Positions 8,108-17,569 are shown, counted from the first letter of the stretch. The stretch: 64,000 bases of DNA from Anaerotignum sp. (GCF_030625865.1 NZ_DAOUQB010000009.1:1-64000), one strand, 5' to 3'. Program-made: numbers and translations. Notes: generated by a model not told the origin, from the sequence alone.

Positions 8108-10093
8108 ATGGTTGGAGAAAAACATAGATTGGTAATGATTATTTTTGCTGCGTTATTCACTACGTTGGCACTAATGCTATTGGTTAGACTTCCGGGAATG
8201 ATAAACGGTGGGCCTAAAAGCAAAATTGTAACGGAGAAGACTGGTATTTATGACTTGACTGAAATTAATAATTGGGAGGAAGCCAACGCCACCTTACCAC
8301 CGGGTTCTACATATTATCCTAATACCTTGCTAACCCCGGGGGTATTGGAGCTTAATGCACCGGTTAGTACCGATCAATACGACGCTCTGAGAGCCGATTA
8401 TTTGTCCCAGCGGTTCATGGTTGCAGTGCCCAATAATAACGATGTGTATACTTTGACCTTTCGGTTATCGGGGCGTCATGCTTTGCGTGTATTTGTAAAC
8501 GGTAAAATGGTTGGGCAAGAGGGAGAACCGGGTGCGACAAAGCAGGATACAGAGGTTTGGGAGAATAACTTGACCTGTTACGCTGTGCCTGTAGATGGAA
8601 AGATGGATATTATTTTACAATCAGCCCAGTTTTATCATTTTCGCAGTGGGGCACGACTGGCAGAATTGACCATCCAAAATGCAGCAAATGGGAAAGCTGA
8701 CGCTTTGACTGAAAAAGAAAAGGGCTTTTTTGTCATGGGCGGGTTAATTTGTGCCGCAGTCTTGTTGCTGTGGATGTATTTGCTCATGGCTCATACAAAG
8801 GCGACCTTTTATTTTGCCCTTGCTTGCCTTTCCATGGCACTGAGGGAGTGTATTCAAAGCCAAGCGTGGACGGAACTATGTTTTTTTACGGGAAATGTTT
8901 CTTTTTTAATGGAATATATGAGCGTAGTACTACTCACGATTTTTTTGTCTTTATATTTGGGGCAGTATGCCGAAGGAAGGTTTTTGACAATAGTTCAATA
9001 TGTGGTAATCCTGGGTTCTTTGATTTATGGTGGGTGCTTGCTGCTTGGAGATTCTGTTTTTTATACATCCATACTGAAATACTATCAGGCCTTTCTTGTT
9101 GTTTGTATCGTTCTTGGTGTTTCCGGTTTGTTTGGGAACATGCATTGCCCTACAAGGGAGGAGGCCTCCGTTTTGTATGGAATTGCTGTTTTTTATTTGG
9201 CGGCAATCAGTGACATCTTGTTGTATAATAATTTTTTGGGATATCAACACCCGAAAACGCCTATTTCTGAAGCTGCCATGTTGATTTTTATGTTGGCACA
9301 AACGGTTTCCCTATTTATGATGAATAATCGTTTGCTGACGGAAGCCAAGGAAGCTGAGCACAAGTTAGCCGTGGAAAAAGATGCACTGGAGGGTTTAAAT
9401 CGGTTGAAAACGGAGTTTTTGGGCAATGTTTCCCATGAATTGAAAACACCGTTGACAGTAATGTCTGGTTATGCCCAGACCACAAGGCAGATGGCGGAAC
9501 AAGAAGGTGAACTCTTGGATAACGCCGCGGTAATCCGTAGAATGAAGCATATTTCCTCGGAGGCTGAAAGGCTTTCTTTGATGGTGGGACAGGTATTGGA
9601 TGTGACCCGTATGGAAGAGGGGTGTATGACTATGGAAAAGCGACCTTGTCATATGGACGAAATTATTTATGAAGCCGTAGAAACTCATTATCCTATGCTT
9701 AATAAAAACGCAAATCGTTTGGAAATCCATATAGAACCAGGACTTTCGTCCCTTAATGCAGACCCCATAAGGATTTCACAGGTAATTGTCAATTTAATTT
9801 CTAACGCAGTACGCTTTACGTCAAACGGGCTGATTACTATCTCAGCAGAGGCGAAGGAAACGGATATCGTTGTTTGTGTTGCTGACAATGGTTCTGGCAT
9901 CAACGAGGAACAGCGTTTCCATCTATTTCAGCGCTATTATCACAAAGAAAAAATCGGCGGCGGACAAAATACCGGCACCGGATTGGGGTTATATATCTGC
10001 AAAAATATTGTGGAGCAACATGGGGGAAGTATTTGGATTGAAAGTATAGAAGGGGTAGGAACCTCTGTGTTTTTTTCCTTGCCAATGTGCTAA
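8108..10093 (+). CDS. membrane sensor histidine kinase (7TMR-DISM-like)
   Basis: About 661 residues from ATG 8108, chosen because GGAGGG precedes it and the protein then begins with a short basic stretch and a membrane helix. An ATG at 8048 would add 20 residues. After the first helix comes an extracytoplasmic domain of about 180 residues with a jelly-roll look (FRLSGRHALRVFVNG), then about seven membrane helices (residues ~215-405), a coiled linker, a HisKA box (FLGNVSHELKTPLTVMSGY, phosphorylated His) and a HATPase domain (NLISNAVRF, DNGSGI, GTGLGLYI). It most likely phosphorylates the response regulator encoded tail to tail 2 bp away. The signal is unknown. Confidence 0.9.
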   Translation: MVGEKHRLVMIIFAALFTTLALMLLVRLPGMINGGPKSKIVTEKTGIYDLTEINNWEEANATLPPGSTYYPNTLLTPGVLELNAPVSTDQYDALRADYLSQRFMVAVPNNNDVYTLTFRLSGRHALRVFVNGKMVGQEGEPGATKQDTEVWENNLTCYAVPVDGKMDIILQSAQFYHFRSGARLAELTIQNAANGKADALTEKEKGFFVMGGLICAAVLLLWMYLLMAHTKATFYFALACLSMALRECIQSQAWTELCFFTGNVSFLMEYMSVVLLTIFLSLYLGQYAEGRFLTIVQYVVILGSLIYGGCLLLGDSVFYTSILKYYQAFLVVCIVLGVSGLFGNMHCPTREEASVLYGIAVFYLAAISDILLYNNFLGYQHPKTPISEAAMLIFMLAQTVSLFMMNNRLLTEAKEAEHKLAVEKDALEGLNRLKTEFLGNVSHELKTPLTVMSGYAQTTRQMAEQEGELLDNAAVIRRMKHISSEAERLSLMVGQVLDVTRMEEGCMTMEKRPCHMDEIIYEAVETHYPMLNKNANRLEIHIEPGLSSLNADPIRISQVIVNLISNAVRFTSNGLITISAEAKETDIVVCVADNGSGINEEQRFHLFQRYYHKEKIGGGQNTGTGLGLYICKNIVEQHGGSIWIESIEGVGTSVFFSLPMC

Positions 10094-10095
10094 TA

Positions 10096-10782
10096 TTAAT
10101 AACGAATTTTGCTAAAAATGTATTCCCCTTTTCCTGAATTTGTCAGATCGAACCAGCTTCTACCGTTTTCGCCTAATTTTTTTCGCAGATTTGCCACATG
10201 TACAGCGACGGTATGTGCTGCACCGGGAGAACTTCCGCCCCAAGCCCGACGATAGATTTCATCATAGCTTAAACGGCGTCCTGCAAACAGGGCAAGGCAC
10301 CCCAGAAGCTGGATCTCCTTTTGCGTTAGGGAAATGGGCTCGTTTTCCAGCGTTACCATACCCAATAGAAAGTCGATGGTTAAGGGGGGAATTTCGATTT
10401 TTCCTGCGGTCATGTTGCCTGTTCTGCGAAGTTGTGCGCCAACTCGTGCGCTAAGCACATTTAGATCATAGGGTTTGGTGACATAATCGTCGCCACCCAG
10501 CAATAAGCCTTGTACAATGCTCTTATTTTCATTCCTACACGTGAGGAAGATAATGGGGGCATTTGTTTTTTGTCGTAATTCATCGCAAAATGCAAAGCCC
10601 GAACCATCCGGCATCATTGCATCCAATAAAATTAGATCGGGGTTATGCTCTTCCAACTGAAAACGTGCCTGTTTTAGGGTATCCGCTCCAACAACCGCAT
10701 AACCCTTCCCCTCAAAAAACTCCTGATTTATGGCAAGTACGTCTGCCTCATCCTCAACCATTAAAATCGTTGCTTTTTTCAT
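10096..10782 (-). CDS. OmpR/PhoB-family response regulator
   Basis: 228 residues. The N-terminal receiver domain has the acidic pocket (VEDEAD), the phospho-acceptor Asp in LLDAMMPDGSG and the conserved Lys in VTKPYD. The C-terminal winged helix (residues ~125-226) includes SLTQKEIQLLGCLALFAGR and VAVHVANLRKKLGE. It is convergent with the histidine kinase, whose stop lies 2 bp away, so the two are presumably partners despite not forming an operon. Each must have its own promoter, and their mRNA ends may overlap because no terminator hairpin separates them. Confidence 0.92.
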   Translation of the reverse strand: MKKATILMVEDEADVLAINQEFFEGKGYAVVGADTLKQARFQLEEHNPDLILLDAMMPDGSGFAFCDELRQKTNAPIIFLTCRNENKSIVQGLLLGGDDYVTKPYDLNVLSARVGAQLRRTGNMTAGKIEIPPLTIDFLLGMVTLENEPISLTQKEIQLLGCLALFAGRRLSYDEIYRRAWGGSSPGAAHTVAVHVANLRKKLGENGRSWFDLTNSGKGEYIFSKIRY

Positions 10783-10926
10783 TTTTTCGCCCCCACTGTT
10801 TCTGCTTTGTGAAATTCTACATTTAATACAAGTTTAGCATATTTTTGTGGAAAAGGAAAACAGCAAAATATTTTAGGAGCGTTTTTATTACATAAAAAGC
10901 ATTAGGATATCGAAAAAGTCAAAACC
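10783..10926. other. upstream region of the response regulator
   Basis: Must hold the minus-strand promoter of the response regulator. No clear -35/-10 pair or repeat is seen before the hairpin cluster starts at 10927. Confidence 0.4.
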
Positions 10927-11083
10927 TTGAGGGTTTTACCCTCAACTTCCCACAAGGGTTTCACTCTTGACCTGCTATAAACCACATCAATATGTGGTTT
11001 ATACAAAAGTTTTGGGCTTGCTTTTTGCAAAAAGCAAGAGGGTATTTCATCACTTTTGCTACCTGTAATCAAGAATTCTTGAT
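10927..11083. repeat. cluster of five hairpin-forming palindromes
   Basis: Five inverted repeats follow one another in 157 bp. They are TTGAGGG/CCCTCAA at 10927-10945; CAAGGG/CTCTTG near 10954-10970; a perfect 12-bp pair TATAAACCACAT/ATGTGGTTTATA at 10976-11003; CTTGCTTTTT/AAAAAGCAAG at 11017-11038; and ATCAAGAATTCTTGAT at 11068-11083. No open frame runs through them. They could be a terminator array, a mobile repeat or a structured leader for the next gene. Confidence 0.6.
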
Positions 11084-11156
11084 AATCAACGCAAGTTATT
11101 TTTTTTATGCTATCCTCATTAAAGATATAATTGGAAAAAAGAAGAGGTGGTTTGTG

Positions 11157-11408
11157 ATGCTGGAAATCATAAGGGCGGACGTGGTGGACGACTGGACGTT
11201 AGATATTGAACTGAACAATGGTCATTTGATTTTGTTTGATATCAGACGCCTTATGGAAACCGATCCCACATATGGGAACTTGAAAAAATTTCAGGTGCTT
11301 CCCCGACCGAGTACCGATGGACAGAGTATTTATTGGCGGGACGGACCCAGACTTGCGCTGGGAGAAATCATGACACTGTTAAATCAGCAGGACGACAAGA
11401 TAATATGA
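11157..11408 (+). CDS. DUF2442-like small protein
   Basis: 83 residues from ATG 11157, behind GAGGTGG. The pattern MLEIIRADVVDDWTLDIEL, then LILFDIRRLMETDP and a C-terminal YWRDGPRLALGEI, fits the DUF2442 family, small beta-rich proteins whose role is unclear; some relatives accompany toxin-antitoxin-like genes. An upstream in-frame extension to 10992 has no ribosome binding site and runs through the hairpin cluster, so it is rejected. The gene ends 16 bp before the SLH protein and may share its transcript, though no functional link is evident. Confidence 0.6.
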   Translation: MLEIIRADVVDDWTLDIELNNGHLILFDIRRLMETDPTYGNLKKFQVLPRPSTDGQSIYWRDGPRLALGEIMTLLNQQDDKII

Positions 11409-11424
11409 GGAGGGAAAAGAAAAA

Positions 11425-14400
11425 ATGAAACAGATTTTGAAAAAAATTAGCACCTTATTTATCACGCTGTGCATGGTGCTGACGCTGTTTCCGACAATAG
11501 CGTTTGCGGAAACGGCAAGTGAGATAGCAGATAAAATTAGGGAAATTAATGGTCTTACTGCTACGTTGTCCGACGGGGATAAGACTGTTATCGTAGAAGG
11601 TACGGCGGCGCTGAGTGAAACGTTAGATATTAGTATTCCCGAGGACGTGACGGTGGTTTGGAAGGCGACCGTTACGCCAGCCGATGGTATGGGGTCAACC
11701 TTGATTTCTTTATCAAGTGGGGGTACCGAGAATGGCGGTATCTTTGAGGTAGCTGAGGGAGCCGATCTCAGCACAGACAAGAACTGGGTCATATCTACCT
11801 TACAATGTCCGATTGTTGTCAGCGGCGGTATCGTCAGTTGTGACTACGACGGCACTGCTAAGTTGCCCTCCGCCATCTATACAGGAAAAAGCGTTACGGT
11901 GAATGGCGGCACGGTTCAACACACGGGGAGAGGGCGTGCAATCGAAGTCAGAGGTGATGATGCGACTGTCACGGTAAACGGTGGCACAGTGAAGAATAGC
12001 GGCTCAGGAGAGGCTATCTATACTAATGATTTTAAGAATGTGGATATTGTGGTGAGTGATGGTACGGTTAGTACCGCAAACGGATATGTAATTTTTATAA
12101 AACCTGAAGATTCGAATTCCTCATTGTTGGTGAGAGGTGGAGAGGTAAAGACCACCAGCGCCACGAATGCAATTAGAATTCAGCCTCAAAGTTTCGACTG
12201 CCCTGTGACAGTGGAGGGTGGTACAGTCAGCGCCACTACGGACGCAGCTATATACAATAATTCCGCAAGCCCTAATGTGACAGTCAGCGGCGGTACGGTG
12301 TTCGCTTACGGTACTGACATTAGCGATGTCATTGACTTCCCCGAAGCCACAAGTGGATTTGCAGGGGCTACTGATGACGGTGTGGTTATTGCATGGGATA
12401 AGGACAAGGGAATCACGAATTATAGCAGCGGCAGCAGCGATGACCTGATTGTTTCGCCTGATACTGCAACGGTAACATGGGCAAATCAGAGCGGAGAAAG
12501 CGGTATCTCCTATGAAAACGGTTCTGTTTCTGGCTTTTTACCCATAGAAGGTATCACGGTGCAAGATGCGCCTGATGCGAATGCCTTGAAAGTTAAAGAT
12601 GATATTGAACAATATAATACCGAACAAAACGGTAATTTAACTGCCAGTGTTGAGGGCAACACCGTTCTTGTTACAGGTACGGCAGAGAATGTAACAAGTG
12701 GTCTTACTCTTGATATTGATGCAGGTATTAAGGTAATATGGAAAGCAACGATTATTGGGGGTAAAAATGATATTGACTATATTTTAATTTTTCTGACGGG
12801 AGAGGGTGAATTTGAGGTAGCTGATGGTGAAATTAGTTCCCTTAAGGGGTCTATTTATGCAAATAACGCTAAAGTAACAGTGAGTGGCGGTATGGTAAGC
12901 ACCCAAGAAAATACAGCTATTGCAGTTAACGGAGTGAACACTGAATTAGTGGTGAGCGGCGGCGTGGTAAGTTCCCAAGAAAATAACGCTATTGCAGTTA
13001 GTTATGGTGCCTCTTCATCAACGGTAACAGTGAGCGGCGGTGTGGTAAGGTCTAATTCCGATTCTGTTGTTCATTTTATGCCCGACGAAAACACATCTTC
13101 TTGTGCCTTTCATGTCAGCGGCGGAGTGATATTTGGGACTGCATATTCTGTAGCAGATTTAAAGGGTCATTTTGGTATAATTCCACAAGTGAGTGGCAAC
13201 AGCATTATGATTGGGTGGAATAATGGTGCTACTACTTATGGCAGTGGCGAGAGCACGGACTTGTACTTTTTGCCTGACACTGCAACGGCAACATGGGCAA
13301 AGCAGGGCGAAGAAAGCGGTATTTCCTATACAAATGGTTCAAATACAGGTTTTATTTCAGTGGAAGGTGTAACAATTACAGGAGAAGCTTCCCCTGCTGT
13401 TGCGCTTAAAACTGCCTTGGAAAGCACAACAGCGCAGACCATCACAGTTTCGGAGAATATTGAGTTGCCTAGCGATGTTACAGTCGGGGCGAACCATACA
13501 TTGAATATTGCTGACGGCTGTACTCTTTCTACTGGAGCAGGGAGTACCCTGACGATCTCTAGTAACACAACCTTGACACTGACGGGAACAGGAACATTTG
13601 AAGTGAATAATAGTACTGTTGAAAAAGGCGTTGATGTGCAAGGTACCCTTGAAAGCAACAGCACGAATATTATCGTTGCAAACAAATTTGGTGCGAATGG
13701 TGAAACCGATGGTATTTTATTTGGTAGTGGTGCACAAATGCTCGTTCATGGCGGCAGTCTTGAAGTTTCTAACTCATGTTATAACGGTATCAAAGGCGAC
13801 GGTATGTTAACCGTGGATGGAAATTGCCAGGTAATGGTTAAAAATGTGCCAGGTTCAGCAGGGGGTTCTACAATTGGACTTAATACAAATTTAACCCTTA
13901 AAAACAGTACGATACAGGTTCAAAATACAAGTGATGCAGGCGTTATCTTTTCGGAGGGTATGCAGTTAACAATGGAAAATGCAGTAATTAATGTTGCAAA
14001 TAATGGGGATTTGGCTTTTCTTAATATGAAAATCGATTCTGATACAAATAGTAAAATTATTTTTGCGGAAGGAGCAACGTTGTATATAGAAAAACAAATG
14101 TTTAGCAATAGAGGATACTTAACAAATACTGGCTTTATTTCTGTTGGAGCAGAAGATTCTGCCCCTTCTACGGAGGGCTTGACAGCAGGAGAGTACATTT
14201 GGAATGGAAGTGTATTTGCAAAAGCCAATTTAATTACTCCTGTTTCAGGAGTAACGCTAAATAAAACGGCGCTTTCTCTTTATAGCAATACAAGCACCAA
14301 AACTGCTGCATTGACTGCAACAATAAATCCTGCGAATGCGACAGATCAATCTGTAACATGGGAGAGTAGTAATACATCTGTTGCTACAGTGGATGCAAAG

Positions 14401-15759
14401 GGATTGGTAACGGCAGTTGGAAATGGCTCAGCCGTAATTACTGTTACTACAACGGATGGTGGCTACACTGCAAGCTGTACTGTTACAGTAACAACTTATT
14501 CCAGCGGTGGTTCACATTCTGGTGGCGGCTCATCCTCTGGTGGTGGTTCAATTACATCTGCCACACCCGCAACTTCCGTTTCCGGTTCTACAGCTATGAC
14601 TGAGACAAAGGCAGAAACCAACGCTGACGGCAAGGCAACAGCCAGTGTGACCCAGTCTCAGATGAACAGTGCAATGGAAGAAGCACAAAAAGCCGCAGAA
14701 AAAACAGGTGAGAAGCCAAAGGTGGATATTGAGGTCAGTGGTACATCCAATGCCAAGGAAGTAAAGACCACTTTGGCGAATGCTTCTGTTCAGAAATTGG
14801 CAAAAGCAGGGATAGATTCGTTGGCAATTTCCTCATCAGTTGCAGAAATGACCTTTGATGGAAAGGCTTTGGACAAAATTGCAAGCCAAACTTCTGGTGA
14901 TGTATCCTTTGGGGTATCTAAGGTTGATAATAGCGCTCTTTCCGAAGCGGCAAAGAAAATTGTAGGTGACCGTTCGGTATATGATTTCACTGTTATCAGC
15001 GGGGATAAAAAAATTACGGAGTTTGACGGTACGGTAACTGTATCCATTTCTTATAAACCAGCAGAAGGTGAGAATCCGAATGCCATTGTGGTATACTATA
15101 TCAATGCAGATGGTGAGCCGGAAATCATACAAAACTGTAGATATGATGCGAAGCATGGAGTCTTGGTGTTCACTACCACACATTTTTCTGTTTTTGCGGT
15201 AGGCTATCAGAAGGTAACCTTTGATGATGTGGAAGATAGTGTATGGTATGCCGATGCTGTTACTTTCCTTGCAGCAAGAAAAATTACAGGTGGAACAACC
15301 AAAACAATGTTTGGCCCAAATGAAATACTGACTCGTGGACAGTTTGTTACGTTATTGATGCGGGCATATAACATTCAGCCGGATGATGATTCAAATGATA
15401 ACTTCTCCGATGCAGGGGATACCTATTATACTGATTATTTGGCTGCCGCAAAACGATTGGGCATTTCTGGTGGTATGGGAGAGAATAAGTTTGCCCCTGA
15501 ACAGGCGATTACCCGTCAGCAGATGTTTACTTTGCTCTACAATGCATTGAAGGCAATTGATCAGTTGCCCGAAGGTGATTCTGAAAGAGCGCTTACCGAT
15601 TTTACAGATTACGATAGTATATCTTCTTACGGGGAGGAAGCAATGGCTTATTTTGTGGAAATTGGTGCAGTTAGCGGTACCAATGGGAAGCTGCTCCCGG
15701 AGGCAACCACTACCCGCGGTGAGATGGCGCAGGTATTATATAATCTCTTAGCAAAATAA
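11425..15759 (+). CDS. large S-layer-homology surface protein with repeated beta-strand modules and Ig-like domain
   Basis: 1444 residues. An N-terminal signal peptide (FITLCMVLTLFPTIAFA) directs export. Residues ~30-390 and ~395-650 are two related modules built of GGxVxxxxxxAI-type repeats and each closing with a DTATxTWA...SGISYxNGS segment. Residues ~650-930 are a further beta-helix-like stretch. A BIG2-type Ig domain (VTLNKTALSLYSN ... TVTWESSNTSVATVD) lies at ~935-1020, then a Ser/Gly-rich linker, a region of ~180 residues, and SLH motifs at ~1260-1440 (DVEDSVWYADAVTFLAARKI, YYTDYLAAAKRLGISGG, FVEIGAVSGTN) that would tether it to cell-wall polymer. It may be an adhesin. GC content appears higher at the 5' end than in neighbouring genes. 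Confidence 0.9.
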   Translation: MKQILKKISTLFITLCMVLTLFPTIAFAETASEIADKIREINGLTATLSDGDKTVIVEGTAALSETLDISIPEDVTVVWKATVTPADGMGSTLISLSSGGTENGGIFEVAEGADLSTDKNWVISTLQCPIVVSGGIVSCDYDGTAKLPSAIYTGKSVTVNGGTVQHTGRGRAIEVRGDDATVTVNGGTVKNSGSGEAIYTNDFKNVDIVVSDGTVSTANGYVIFIKPEDSNSSLLVRGGEVKTTSATNAIRIQPQSFDCPVTVEGGTVSATTDAAIYNNSASPNVTVSGGTVFAYGTDISDVIDFPEATSGFAGATDDGVVIAWDKDKGITNYSSGSSDDLIVSPDTATVTWANQSGESGISYENGSVSGFLPIEGITVQDAPDANALKVKDDIEQYNTEQNGNLTASVEGNTVLVTGTAENVTSGLTLDIDAGIKVIWKATIIGGKNDIDYILIFLTGEGEFEVADGEISSLKGSIYANNAKVTVSGGMVSTQENTAIAVNGVNTELVVSGGVVSSQENNAIAVSYGASSSTVTVSGGVVRSNSDSVVHFMPDENTSSCAFHVSGGVIFGTAYSVADLKGHFGIIPQVSGNSIMIGWNNGATTYGSGESTDLYFLPDTATATWAKQGEESGISYTNGSNTGFISVEGVTITGEASPAVALKTALESTTAQTITVSENIELPSDVTVGANHTLNIADGCTLSTGAGSTLTISSNTTLTLTGTGTFEVNNSTVEKGVDVQGTLESNSTNIIVANKFGANGETDGILFGSGAQMLVHGGSLEVSNSCYNGIKGDGMLTVDGNCQVMVKNVPGSAGGSTIGLNTNLTLKNSTIQVQNTSDAGVIFSEGMQLTMENAVINVANNGDLAFLNMKIDSDTNSKIIFAEGATLYIEKQMFSNRGYLTNTGFISVGAEDSAPSTEGLTAGEYIWNGSVFAKANLITPVSGVTLNKTALSLYSNTSTKTAALTATINPANATDQSVTWESSNTSVATVDAKGLVTAVGNGSAVITVTTTDGGYTASCTVTVTTYSSGGSHSGGGSSSGGGSITSATPATSVSGSTAMTETKAETNADGKATASVTQSQMNSAMEEAQKAAEKTGEKPKVDIEVSGTSNAKEVKTTLANASVQKLAKAGIDSLAISSSVAEMTFDGKALDKIASQTSGDVSFGVSKVDNSALSEAAKKIVGDRSVYDFTVISGDKKITEFDGTVTVSISYKPAEGENPNAIVVYYINADGEPEIIQNCRYDAKHGVLVFTTTHFSVFAVGYQKVTFDDVEDSVWYADAVTFLAARKITGGTTKTMFGPNEILTRGQFVTLLMRAYNIQPDDDSNDNFSDAGDTYYTDYLAAAKRLGISGGMGENKFAPEQAITRQQMFTLLYNALKAIDQLPEGDSERALTDFTDYDSISSYGEEAMAYFVEIGAVSGTNGKLLPEATTTRGEMAQVLYNLLAK

Positions 15760-15792
15760 GATATCAGTAAATCTCTAGAAAATACGAAAATC

Positions 15793-15827
15793 CGGTGGAA
15801 AAGATTGTTCTTTTCCATCGATTTTTT
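15793..15827 (+). terminator. intrinsic terminator after the SLH gene
   Basis: GGTGGAAAAG and CTTTTCCATC pair around a 6-nt loop (one G-U) and are followed by ATTTTTT. Confidence 0.85.
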
Positions 15828-15837
15828 AATGCCATAA

Positions 15838-15891
15838 AAGTGTACATGTTAAACATTTTATTTGAGGTTTCGCATGTACACTTGTTTTTTA
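15838..15891. repeat. 11-bp inverted repeat with T-run
   Basis: AAGTGTACATG at 15838 and CATGTACACTT at 15873 pair across 24 nt, followed by a T-run. It could be a second terminator or an operator. Confidence 0.5.
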
Positions 15892-16118
15892 TCAAAGAAG
15901 ATAATCTGGGGAATCTGTTTTTGGATCATACATTCGTTGCAAAACCCATCATCGTTTTTTATATGCCAAAATCCTTGATGGGTAGTGTTACAGATATAAT
16001 CTATAACACAGTAATAATTAGCAATTTGAATGGAGAATATATATTTGAATTGATTTGCAGAAGTAACAAGTATTATAACAACTGCAATAGTATAACAAGC
16101 ACGATGATGTAGTTTTGG

Positions 16119-16147
16119 TTGACAGATGATATGGTATATATTATCAT
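16119..16147 (+). promoter_or_regulatory. promoter of the flavin oxidoreductase gene
   Basis: TTGACA at 16119, 17-bp spacer, TATCAT at 16142. The spacer and -10 include TGATA/TATCA half-sites (16127-16146) that could be a repressor site. Confidence 0.7.
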
Positions 16148-16192
16148 ATTCACAGACTTAATTTCGATAAATAATACAAAATGAGGTGCGTC

Positions 16193-17248
16193 ATGAATAA
16201 ACTCAAGGGAATACGAATCGGTGATTTAGAAATAAAGGTGCCGATTATACAAGGTGGAATGGGTATAGGTATAAGCCTTTGGCGTTTAGCCGGGGCGGTT
16301 GCTGCCCAAGGTGGAGTAGGTGTAATATCAGCGGCACAGCCGGGGTTTTTGAAAGAGAGCTTTGACAAAGAGCCATTAAAAGCGAATCTTGAGGCTTTGG
16401 CAGACAATATAAGAAAGGCCAAAGAAATAAGCAACGGTGGCATAATAGGCGTAAACATAATGCGTGTAAGTACAAACTATGACCAGTATGTAAAATGTTG
16501 TGTCCAAAACGGTGCCGATGTTATTATTTCCGGTGCAGGGCTGCCGTTGGAATTGCCGGAACTGCTTGCGGGTACAAAGGTCAAGTTTGCACCCATTGTT
16601 TCTTCTTTAAGGGCCACTCAATTAATGTTTAAAAGATGGGTCAAGAAATTTGGGCGGGTGTCTGATTTTTTGGTTATTGAAGGACCAAAAGCCGGTGGGC
16701 ATTTAGGCTTTACAGCAGAGGAAGCACAAAACTTAACCAATGAGGAATATGATCAAGAAGTTGTAAAAATAGTTGATTACGTAAATAGTTTTGAGCAAGA
16801 ACATGGACATATTCCTGTATTTTTTGCTGGGGGAGTATATGACAGGGCTGATATTGACCATTACCTAAGTTTGGGCTGTAGTGGCGTACAAATGGCAACG
16901 CGATTTGTAGCAACTCAAGAATGCGATGCGGCTGATGCCTATAAAGAGGCCTATATAGAAGCGAAAAAAGAGGATGTTATGATTGTGAAAAGTCCGGTGG
17001 GTTTACCGGGTAGAGCCATACGCAATAGCTTCACCAAGGAGAGGGAAGTAAACCGCCAGCCTGTGGAAAGGTGTTTTGGTTGTATAGAGAATTGTAATCC
17101 GGCAACAACCCATTACTGCATTTCTCGCGCCCTCATGCAAGCTGCCTTAGGGGAAAGGGAGAATTCGCTGCTTTTCTGTGGTGAAAATGTATGGCGGGTG
17201 GATAGAATTACAACCGTAAAAGAAATATTTGATGAATTAAATAGCTAA
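16193..17248 (+). CDS. NAD(P)H-dependent flavin oxidoreductase (nitronate monooxygenase/FabK-like)
   Basis: About 351 residues from ATG 16193, preceded by GAGGTG; an ATG at 16181 falls on the ribosome binding site itself. The FMN-binding TIM barrel has PIIQGGMGIGIS near the N-terminus, NIMRVSTNY, the GPKAGGHLG motif with the conserved His and GGVYDRADI. The C-terminal CFGCIENC with later Cys is typical of the clostridial branch of this family. Relatives oxidise nitronates or reduce enoyl-ACP (FabK). With no fatty-acid genes nearby and its own promoter and terminator, the substrate stays open. Confidence 0.85.
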   Translation: MNKLKGIRIGDLEIKVPIIQGGMGIGISLWRLAGAVAAQGGVGVISAAQPGFLKESFDKEPLKANLEALADNIRKAKEISNGGIIGVNIMRVSTNYDQYVKCCVQNGADVIISGAGLPLELPELLAGTKVKFAPIVSSLRATQLMFKRWVKKFGRVSDFLVIEGPKAGGHLGFTAEEAQNLTNEEYDQEVVKIVDYVNSFEQEHGHIPVFFAGGVYDRADIDHYLSLGCSGVQMATRFVATQECDAADAYKEAYIEAKKEDVMIVKSPVGLPGRAIRNSFTKEREVNRQPVERCFGCIENCNPATTHYCISRALMQAALGERENSLLFCGENVWRVDRITTVKEIFDELNS

Positions 17249-17259
17249 AACAAAAATTA

Positions 17260-17301
17260 AGACCTTGGGACAGATTTAAATCGGTTTCCAAGGTCTATTT
17301 T
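17260..17301 (+). terminator. terminator after the flavin oxidoreductase
   Basis: AGACCTTGG at 17260 pairs with CCAAGGTCT at 17288, followed by ATTTTA. Confidence 0.8.
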
Positions 17302-17389
17302 ACTTCGCAGAACTTTTTTACTGCTGTGCGTTGGTTTGCTTTTCAAGATCTTTCTTAAGTATTTAAATTTACAATTGTAAAGATTCAAG

Positions 17390-17424
17390 TGAGTTAGTTT
17401 GAAAATGGCTAACTCATTTTTTTT
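17390..17424 (+). terminator. second hairpin with eight-T run
   Basis: TGAGTTAG pairs with CTAACTCA across 11 nt and is followed by eight T. It backs up the terminator 100 bp upstream and insulates the IclR operon. Confidence 0.75.
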
Positions 17425-17534
17425 GAATGCAAAACAATTGCAATAACAAAATAAGCACTTTGAAAAGCCACGATTGCTTGTAGTTGAAAATCTATGCTAG
17501 TTATGAAATTTTAAGAGTGCTTTTTTAAAGAGAG

Positions 17535-17569
17535 TATCATAATACGAAACAATATTTCGTATTATGATA
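17535..17569. promoter_or_regulatory. long perfect palindrome, probable IclR operator
   Basis: TATCATAATACGAAA and TTTCGTATTATGATA form 15-bp perfect arms around CAATA, 150 bp ahead of the IclR-family gene. The inner CGAAA...TTTCG resembles IclR-family binding sites. There is no T-run after it, so an operator is likelier than a terminator. Confidence 0.65.

Noticed and set aside
8749-9213. 154-codon plus-strand ORF inside the kinase gene
   Set aside because: Alternative frame of the membrane region of the histidine kinase.
13326-13685. 119-codon minus-strand ORF in the SLH gene
   Set aside because: Shadow of the repetitive Thr/Val-rich coding sequence.
15795-16112. 105-codon plus-strand ORF after the SLH gene
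   Set aside because: It starts inside the terminator, has no ribosome binding site, is AT-biased and resembles no family.
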